DNA of 11,562 nucleotides, taken from NCBI GenBank assembly GCA_018830745.1, contig JAHJRU010000238.1, positions 1 through 11,562 of the forward strand, read 5' to 3'. Numbering within the stretch: position 1 is the stretch's first letter; each line of letters begins with the position of its first letter. The position numbers and the translations under genes were made by a program. Source of the stretch: Chloroflexota bacterium. Lineage in GTDB: Bacteria > Chloroflexota > Dehalococcoidia > Dehalococcoidales > JAHJRU01. A model generated the notes under the pieces. The model saw nothing but the letters and a program-made list of their open reading frames with translations, had not been told where the DNA came from and searched no databases. Shown piece after piece: positions 6,803-11,562 of this stretch.

Positions 6803-6851
6803 CCTTTACGGGTGATACAGCGGGGAGCGCCTGAAAGCCTCCCGTAGCAGG
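6803..6851 (+). repeat. Conserved hairpin in the spacer between archaellins 4 and 5
   Basis: TACGGG (6807-6812) pairs perfectly with CCCGTA (6841-6846). The stem extends through a T-G wobble and a bulge to CCT (6803-6805) with AGG (6849-6851). An alternative inner stem uses GGGAG (6823-6827) with CTCCC (6839-6843). It occupies the same place as the hairpins at 5331-5380 and 6070-6120, just before the ribosome binding site GGAGG (6862-6866). Confidence 0.6.
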
Positions 6852-6877
6852 ATTTGGTTAAGGAGGAAAGCGAATAA

Positions 6878-7534
6878 ATGATACAAAAGTTGTGTAAGGT
6901 ACACAAAGGGCAGAAGGGTATCACCGGGCTGGAGACAGCCATCATCCTGATAGCCTTCGTGGTCGTAGCGGCGGTGTTCGCCTATACGATTCTCTCTGCC
7001 GGGCTGTTCGCTACCCAGAAGAGCCAGGAAGCGGTATATGCCGGGCTTAAGGAAGCCCAGAGCTCCCTGGAACTCCGGAGCGGTGTTATCGCTACTGCCA
7101 ACACTACCGGTGCCAGCGGTACGGTGCAGCAGATAAGCTTCATTGTGTCCAATGCCCTCGGTGGTGAACCGATGGATTTCACCGCGCCCACAGCCAACAC
7201 ATCCAGCAATAATGGAGTAGCTAACAGCGGCGGCAGCAACAAGGTCGTCATCAGCTATGTTGACCAGGACCAGTTGGTGGAAGATCTCTACTGGACGGTT
7301 ACCAAGCTGGGCAGCTCTGACAGTGACGACCTGCTGGAGCAACACGAGAAGTTCCAGATAACCATAGGGAGCTCTGCCGTAGGTGCCAGTGGTGGCAACC
7401 TCATTGACGCTCTGGGCACTGACCTGACCGTGAACAAGAAGTTCAGTGTCATACTCCACACTCCCATTGGGGCCGTGCTGGAGATTGAGCGCACTACACC
7501 TGCCTATATCGACACCATACTTAACCTGCGTTAG
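6878..7534 (+). CDS. arlB: Archaellin 5
   Basis: This archaellum filament subunit has 218 residues. The signal peptide MIQKLCKVHKGQKG is cut after Gly14 and is nearly the same as in archaellin 3. The mature N-terminal helix matches copies 2-4 except for one Val-to-Ile change (YTILSAGLF). The outer domain closely follows archaellin 4 (SSNNGVANSG), and the C-terminus PIGAVLEIERTTPAYIDTILNLR carries the archaellin motif. GGAGG (6862-6866) lies 11 nt before the ATG. This is the last archaellin; the next gene encodes a stator-like protein after a strong hairpin. The antisense strand carries a long open frame over this gene and its neighbour. It mirrors the codon structure of the archaellin and is not a gene. 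Confidence 0.94.
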   Translation: MIQKLCKVHKGQKGITGLETAIILIAFVVVAAVFAYTILSAGLFATQKSQEAVYAGLKEAQSSLELRSGVIATANTTGASGTVQQISFIVSNALGGEPMDFTAPTANTSSNNGVANSGGSNKVVISYVDQDQLVEDLYWTVTKLGSSDSDDLLEQHEKFQITIGSSAVGASGGNLIDALGTDLTVNKKFSVILHTPIGAVLEIERTTPAYIDTILNLR

Positions 7535-7550
7535 GCAGCTTGAATTGCGT

Positions 7551-7580
7551 CTGGGTGGGGGCCTCGTTGCCCCCACCCAG
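7551..7580 (+). terminator. Perfect 12-bp GC-rich hairpin after the archaellin block (no T-run)
   Basis: CTGGGTGGGGGC (7551-7562) and GCCCCCACCCAG (7569-7580) are perfect complements around a 6-nt loop, CTCGTT. The hairpin begins 16 nt after the last archaellin stop. The following bases (AGAGAGGGTTGC) are not T-rich, so it is not a complete intrinsic terminator. It could be a partial terminator or a barrier to 3' exonucleases that lets archaellin transcripts outnumber those of the downstream machinery. The remaining gap up to 7694 shows no gene that I can support. Confidence 0.6.
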
Positions 7581-7694
7581 AGAGGGTTGCGGGAAGTGAA
7601 AAAGGTCGCCTGCTTGTAGGGCAGAAGCTGTGGTAGAGGTGGACAGCCGGAACGCGGTAAAGGCGTTGTTTTGAAAGGATGATGGAGGTCTTTT

Positions 7695-8171
7695 GTGGAT
7701 AAGGCCATAACTACAGCTCTATTAGTCGTGGCGGGAGTTATCAGTATGATATTCCTTTTTAATAGTGTCTATCCGATGCTGAACCGTTCCAGCGAGGCTA
7801 TGGTTAGTATGGCTGATACCATAGATGACCGGATGAAGAGCCGTATCAATATTGTGCATGCCGCCAACTCGGCGAACCGTACTTCGGTCTATCTCTGGGT
7901 GAAGAACGTAGGTGACTCACGGATAGTCTCTGTTGAGGAGAGCGATTTATTTTTCGGGCAGGAGGATGACTTCGCCCGCGTTCCTTATGTGGATGACGCC
8001 GGCGCTAGTTATCCGCGCTGGGGTTATGCCATAGAGAACGATACCCTGTGGGTAACCGGTGCCACTCTTAAAATCACCATTACGTATGATAGTGACCCCG
8101 GTGCCGGAACCTATTACAGCAAGGTGGTTATACCCAATGGGATAGCCGATGAGTATTTCTTCAGTATGTAG
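7695..8171 (+). CDS. arlG: Archaellum stator-like protein, ArlG-like
   Basis: This encodes 158 residues. A single N-terminal membrane segment (about residues 6-28, TTALLVVAGVISMIFLFN) is followed by a linker that is probably helical and a beta-rich outside domain. The pattern of SRINIVHAANSANRTSVYLWVKNVGDSRIV fits the FlaF/FlaG family of archaellum stator proteins. In archaea these sit outside the membrane, tie the motor to the surface layer and cap the filament. The start is GTG at 7695, with GGAGG (7684-7688) 6 nt upstream. No typical class III cleavage site is visible. It follows the archaellins and precedes a second protein of the same type. Assignment to ArlG rather than ArlF rests on the KNVG motif and on position, and the two names could be swapped. 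Confidence 0.72.
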   Translation: MDKAITTALLVVAGVISMIFLFNSVYPMLNRSSEAMVSMADTIDDRMKSRINIVHAANSANRTSVYLWVKNVGDSRIVSVEESDLFFGQEDDFARVPYVDDAGASYPRWGYAIENDTLWVTGATLKITITYDSDPGAGTYYSKVVIPNGIADEYFFSM

Positions 8172-8183
8172 TATGGGGAGAAC

Positions 8184-8711
8184 ATGGAAACGGCAATCAT
8201 ATCGATAATATGCATCGTGCTCATCCTGGTTGGGGGGATGACCATGGCCCAGGGATTTCTCTCCTCAGTGGATACTACCACGCTGGGTATGGAGACGGTG
8301 GTGGAAAGGGATGAGGGAATAATGAGAACCAACCTGGCTACCATCAGCGCCAGCTATCTCCCGTCTAACATTTTAGAGGTGGTATTGCAGAACAACGGGC
8401 AGACCAAGCTGAGCGATTTCGCTAAGTGGGATGTAATTGTCCAATATTATGATTCTGGTAGCGCATATTACGTGACATGGCTGCCATATACGGAGAATGC
8501 CACGCCGGGCGATAACCAGTGGAGAAAAGAGGGCATTTATCTGGACGCGCAGAATCTAACGGCGGAGGTATTTGAGCCGGGGATACTGAACCCGGGCGAG
8601 GAGATGATAATTGAAGCCAAAGTCAATCCAACCGTGGGTACAGGCACAACCAATCTGGTGGTTACGTCTACACCCAGCGGTATCCCGGCTTCAATCTCAT
8701 TTACCAACTGA
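8184..8711 (+). CDS. arlF: Archaellum stator-like protein, ArlF-like
   Basis: This encodes 175 residues with an N-terminal membrane segment starting almost at the first residue (about 3-27, TAIISIICIVLILVGGMTM) and a beta-rich outside domain. The stretch SNILEVVLQNNGQTKLSDFAKWDVIVQYYD resembles the outer domains of FlaF/FlaG-type archaellum proteins. In archaea these anchor the rotating filament and its motor to the cell envelope. The gene begins 12 nt after the preceding stop, with GGGGAG just before the ATG, so it is in the same operon. In a bacterium without an archaeal surface layer its envelope partner is unknown. The choice of ArlF over ArlG is tentative; membership of the pair is the firmer claim. 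Confidence 0.7.
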   Translation: METAIISIICIVLILVGGMTMAQGFLSSVDTTTLGMETVVERDEGIMRTNLATISASYLPSNILEVVLQNNGQTKLSDFAKWDVIVQYYDSGSAYYVTWLPYTENATPGDNQWRKEGIYLDAQNLTAEVFEPGILNPGEEMIIEAKVNPTVGTGTTNLVVTSTPSGIPASISFTN

Positions 8712-8756
8712 CCATGTGCCATTAAGTGTTAAAGGAGCGCGGGAGAAAAGGATAGC

Positions 8757-10268
8757 ATGAATCTGAGTAATCTTAAGGACAGGCTCACCGGGAAAGTCAC
8801 AAGAGCCAACGGTAAGCAGGGGAACGCGGCTAACGTTCTGAGCTTCGACCTGCTCTATCAGCTCTCCTTTATGTCCGTTATCGCCTCGGCTGGGGTGCCT
8901 CGCAACCTGATTTTTGAACGTTCCGCCCAGACTCCCTGTGCTTCCTCGGAATACTTCAGAAAAGTGGAGCTTGCCTGTCTGAGGCTGAAATATGATTACG
9001 CCAAGGCGTGCCGCGTGGTTGGGGAGTCAGCCAAAGAAGAAGAAATAAAGGGATTGCTTCTTCGCTTTTCCAGCGCACTTCTCTCCGGGGAACCGGAGGC
9101 CGATTTTCTGGTCCGGGAGGCGGAGGCCCAGGCAGAGGCTTACAATAATGAGTACGGCCGAAAGCTGGAGGCGCTGAAGTTGTGGACAGATGCTTACGTT
9201 TCGCTGATACTCTCGGCGGTTCTGGTCATCATTGTCGGGGTAGTGTCAACCATGGTGTGGAAGATAGAGATGTCATTTATCCTGGGTCTGGTGGCCATTT
9301 CTATAGTTACTAATACCGTGGGGGTGTGGTTGATATACGTAATGGCACCCCGGGAGGTTATGGTGCTCGGGTGGGCTGGTTCCAAGGAGCAGAAGCTTGC
9401 CCAGAGAATGTTCCGCCTGGCAGTACCCGTTATTATTATTATCTGTGCTGGCATCGGGCTGGCCGGTGGGAATCTGGGTGTGATGTTGATACTTGTAGCC
9501 GCTACCGTTTTCCCCATCGGTCTGGTGGCTATGATAGATGACAAAAAAGTAGCCAAACGCGATTCTGAAGTGGGGACTTTTCTGAGGTCTCTGGGTGGTG
9601 TGGCTGCCGCCATTGGCACAACCATCAAGGATGCCTTGGGCCGAATTGACCTGGATGCTATTAACGTACTGAGGACACAGGTCAAACACCTCTACACCAG
9701 ATTCCTTTCCGGCATAAGGAACAAATTGTGCTGGGAGAAGTTTATTGATGAGACTGGGAGCGAACTGGCACACCGGACTGTGGGGATGTTTTATGATGCC
9801 ATAGACCTGGGAGGGGAACCGGAACAGGCGGGCTATCACGCTTCGCTGTTCGCCAACCGGGTGTCTATGCTCCGCGCCAGGCGGAAGACGATAACCTCGC
9901 CTTTCCAGTGGCTTTGTATCGCCATGCATACGGCGGTTGTCGCTCTTCTCATATTCATTACGGAGGTTATTACCATTTTTGGCGGGCTGGTAGCTGACGC
10001 CAAAAATGCTATGCCTTCTGTATCAGGCGCACCTTCAGTAAGTACCTTCAGTAGCTTTAATCTCGCTGGTCTGGAGTTTCTACACACCCTGGTGATACCG
10101 CTGGTCATTGTGTTCACTCTGGCCAATGCAATTGCACCCAGCATAGCTGATGGCGGCAGCCGGTATAAGATTCTCTACAACCTGGGGATTACCGCTGGTA
10201 TTTCCGGGATGGCTTTGGTATTTCTGCCGGCGGTGGCCAAATTGATGTTTAGTTCTATCGACATATAA
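8757..10268 (+). CDS. arlJ: Archaellum assembly and motor platform protein ArlJ
   Basis: ArlJ is the membrane platform of the archaellum, a relative of type II secretion and type IV pilus GspF/PilC proteins, and works with the ATPase ArlI. This 503-residue protein has an N-terminal cytoplasmic domain with the F-domain pattern SVIASAGVPRNLIFERSAQ. Membrane segments lie at about residues 142-168, 172-198 and 221-260, then a second cytoplasmic domain follows (EKFIDETGSELAH ... LGGEPEQAGYHASLF). A C-terminal membrane bundle has segments near 387-412, 442-461 and 476-498. The size and two-domain layout fit ArlJ and are longer than PilC-type proteins. The ATG at 8757 follows AAAGGA (8747-8752) and comes 45 nt after the previous stop. 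In archaea arlJ usually follows arlH and arlI; here neither precedes it. Confidence 0.9.
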   Translation: MNLSNLKDRLTGKVTRANGKQGNAANVLSFDLLYQLSFMSVIASAGVPRNLIFERSAQTPCASSEYFRKVELACLRLKYDYAKACRVVGESAKEEEIKGLLLRFSSALLSGEPEADFLVREAEAQAEAYNNEYGRKLEALKLWTDAYVSLILSAVLVIIVGVVSTMVWKIEMSFILGLVAISIVTNTVGVWLIYVMAPREVMVLGWAGSKEQKLAQRMFRLAVPVIIIICAGIGLAGGNLGVMLILVAATVFPIGLVAMIDDKKVAKRDSEVGTFLRSLGGVAAAIGTTIKDALGRIDLDAINVLRTQVKHLYTRFLSGIRNKLCWEKFIDETGSELAHRTVGMFYDAIDLGGEPEQAGYHASLFANRVSMLRARRKTITSPFQWLCIAMHTAVVALLIFITEVITIFGGLVADAKNAMPSVSGAPSVSTFSSFNLAGLEFLHTLVIPLVIVFTLANAIAPSIADGGSRYKILYNLGITAGISGMALVFLPAVAKLMFSSIDI

Positions 10269-10285
10269 ATATAAAGGGAGGGAGT

Positions 10286-10486
10286 ATGGAAACAGAAGAT
10301 AGGGTAACGGAACTGGAAAGTGAAATCCAGGCGACCAAGGAGGAATTGAAGCGGATTCTGCTGGATATCCGCGCCTTTTTGATGGAAGCTCAGAACCCGC
10401 TCAGACCGTTTGAGCGCAAGAAAGTTTCTGTCAACAATGATTCAGGGAAGGAGGTGGCGCAAGATGGCGATCGAGAAGAAAGTTGA
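10286..10486 (+). CDS. Small coiled-coil protein, ArlC-like
   Basis: This encodes 66 residues. Residues 5-38 have heptad-like spacing (VTELESEIQATKEELKRILLDI) and are strongly charged, consistent with a coiled coil; the C-terminal third is Lys/Asp/Glu-rich and probably disordered. The N-terminal region resembles the first 40 residues of the next protein (KVETLEGEVKLMKGELKETL, then DFL), so the two share a module. Such short coiled coils match the N-terminal part of archaeal ArlC. ArlC, with ArlD and ArlE, forms the cytoplasmic ring beneath the archaellum motor and connects it to taxis proteins. GGAGGGAG precedes the ATG by a few bases. The gene ends 23 nt inside the following gene, in another frame, so the two are probably translationally coupled. 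The ArlC name is inferred from context and resemblance. Confidence 0.7.
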   Translation: METEDRVTELESEIQATKEELKRILLDIRAFLMEAQNPLRPFERKKVSVNNDSGKEVAQDGDREES

Positions 10487-11562
10487 AACCCTGGAGGGTG
10501 AAGTCAAGCTGATGAAGGGAGAGCTGAAGGAGACTCTCACCAGTGTCCGTGATTTCCTGGTCAACCTGAAGCTGCCAACCCCGCAAATAGAAGGGTTGGA
10601 GGGGGGTGACTCCCGACTGACTGTTGATGGCGGGTTAGCCATGCAATCTGCTGGGGCGGTGCTTCAACAGGCATTACCAGCGATGGCTCAAGCGGTACAA
10701 GGAGCAGCTATAGCTCAGGTGGCGCAGCCAGCACAACCCGTTATGGCAGCGGCGCCCAGCGCCCCGGCGGCTCCACAGGTCCTTAAAGTGGAAATGGTGG
10801 CCCCATCGGGGAATCAGCAAGCGGTTACTGCTGAGCCCATGGAAGCGGCTGCCCCTGGTTTTTTAGAAGCGGCTCCCATGTCACCACTGGAGACTTCCTG
10901 GTACCCTAAACCGCAGGAACAACCGGAACAACCAAATCAACCGGAGGCAACTAAGGCTCCCAGGATACCGGAGAAAGAAGAAGAACGGAATGAGCTTGTG
11001 GCTGAGCCCGCGATTGGGTCCAGCTCGCAGGTGAACCTGCTGGCTAATTTACTGCGCTGGGTATCCGTGGCTACTATGGAAATAGGCAGTGAGCAACTGC
11101 CCACCTTCCTTGATATCTATGGCACTACCGGTAACCTCTCTCCGGAGACGAGGGAGGTCATCCTGCGTTTTGCGAATGTGGTGGCACAGCAACCGGCCTT
11201 TGCCAGTGCGGATGGGATTATGGGGCACATTATGACCGAGCAGCTGGCTACCTTCCTGGAGGTTCACAGTGCTAATGGCAAGTTGTCTCCAGACGTAAAA
11301 GAGGGCATACTGCGCTTTGCCAGTACCATGGTGACGCACCCATTGGAGAGGAGCATGGCCGATGTCTGGAGTCGGCTGCTGCTGGAGTTGCATGGCATTC
11401 TCAGTGGAGGTGGCAGGCTGACTCAGGCATCGGGGATGGTCCAGGCTATGGGGGAACTTGCAGCCGAGGCTGATGAGGCTGAGGTAGAGGCAGATGGAGC
11501 CGAGGAGTCACCAGACTTGGAAAAGGATGAAGAAGCGGCCAGAGTGGAGGAAAAGACGGTGA
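10464..11562 (+). CDS. arlCDE: ArlC/D/E-type archaellum protein with two ArlD/E modules (3' end beyond the window)
   Basis: The frame is open for 366 residues to the right edge; the TGA in the last three bases is out of frame. Residues 1-40 form a coiled coil. A Pro/Ala/Gln-rich linker spans about 75-185 (for example AAPSAPAAPQ and QEQPEQPNQP). Two tandem ArlD/E-like modules follow at about 207-244 and 256-293, 49 residues apart: EQLPTFLDIYGTTGNLSP then ILRFA, and EQLATFLEVHSANGKLSP then ILRFA. A Glu-rich tail follows. ArlD/E domains belong to the cytoplasmic ring of the archaellum motor. The start ATG at 10464 follows AAGGAGGTG (10448-10456) at 7 nt, and overlaps the previous gene by 23 nt. 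Fused ArlC/E proteins are known in haloarchaea; two repeated modules in one chain are unusual in my knowledge. Confidence 0.78.
   Translation, partial: MAIEKKVETLEGEVKLMKGELKETLTSVRDFLVNLKLPTPQIEGLEGGDSRLTVDGGLAMQSAGAVLQQALPAMAQAVQGAAIAQVAQPAQPVMAAAPSAPAAPQVLKVEMVAPSGNQQAVTAEPMEAAAPGFLEAAPMSPLETSWYPKPQEQPEQPNQPEATKAPRIPEKEEERNELVAEPAIGSSSQVNLLANLLRWVSVATMEIGSEQLPTFLDIYGTTGNLSPETREVILRFANVVAQQPAFASADGIMGHIMTEQLATFLEVHSANGKLSPDVKEGILRFASTMVTHPLERSMADVWSRLLLELHGILSGGGRLTQASGMVQAMGELAAEADEAEVEADGAEESPDLEKDEEAARVEEKTV

Larger units (their letters stand above)
4672..7534 (+). repeat. Tandem archaellin gene array (copies 2-5)
   Basis: Four gene-plus-spacer units start at 4672, 5408, 6140 and 6878, giving periods of 736, 732 and 738 bp. 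The segment encoding the signal cleavage site and the core helix is almost invariant at the DNA level across copies, as is most of the coding region for GLKEAQ and LELRSG. The middle of the genes, encoding the exposed outer domain, varies most. The conserved ends with a variable middle suggest tandem duplication with continuing exchange between copies. Confidence 0.85.

Noticed and set aside
6806..7708. A 300-residue open frame on the minus strand across archaellin 5 and the downstream hairpin
   Set aside because: It is antisense to a clear archaellin gene, has no ribosome binding site of note, and repeats the same antisense pattern seen over archaellin 4. It reflects the codon structure of the plus-strand genes.
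1..11562. CRISPR arrays, insertion sequences, tRNA or rRNA genes
   Set aside because: No short spaced repeats, transposase motifs, terminal inverted repeats with target duplications, or cloverleaf signatures were seen. The only large repeats are the archaellin genes.

Overview
The window looks like a chromosomal segment of a bacterium of the phylum Chloroflexota, probably Dehalococcoidia or a close relative, that carries most of an archaellum (archaeal-type flagellum) operon. The bacterial assignment rests on a dprA-type gene, a LuxR-family regulator, very strong Shine-Dalgarno sequences before nearly every gene, and recognisable sigma70-type promoters. The phylum call is an inference from the mix of an ADP-forming acyl-CoA synthetase alpha subunit, DprA and archaellum genes. 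It was not tested against a database.

Layout. Positions 1-868 (minus strand) hold a partial dprA and a small zinc-ribbon protein, read from a promoter near 910-939. Positions 1010-2785 (plus) hold an acyl-CoA synthetase alpha-type subunit and a small membrane protein. Positions 2817-3527 (minus) encode a LuxR-family regulator whose receiver domain lacks the phospho-acceptor aspartate. Positions 3528-3900 are a non-coding divergent control region with repeats and hairpins.

From 3901 to the right edge everything is on the plus strand and forms one apparent archaellum operon. It contains five tandem archaellins (arlB type, class III signal peptides), two stator-like proteins (ArlG- and ArlF-like), the membrane platform ArlJ, a 66-residue coiled-coil protein (ArlC-like), and a long ArlC/D/E-type cytoplasmic protein that runs off the window. 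Archaellins 2-5 are close paralogues with a 732-738 bp period. Three of the four spacers between archaellins carry a hairpin whose arms change together, and a perfect 12-bp hairpin separates the archaellin block from the low-copy machinery genes.

How the parts should work together: a prepilin/prearchaellin peptidase (not in the window) would cleave the archaellins after the conserved Gly. ArlJ plus an ATPase (ArlI) and ArlH (neither in the window, expected downstream) would assemble and rotate the filament. ArlF/ArlG would anchor the motor to the envelope, and the ArlC/D/E proteins would form the cytoplasmic ring and link to taxis. The gene order (B x5, G, F, J, C, CDE) differs from the orders I know in archaea. 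The LuxR-type protein is a natural candidate for the operon's regulator, by position only.
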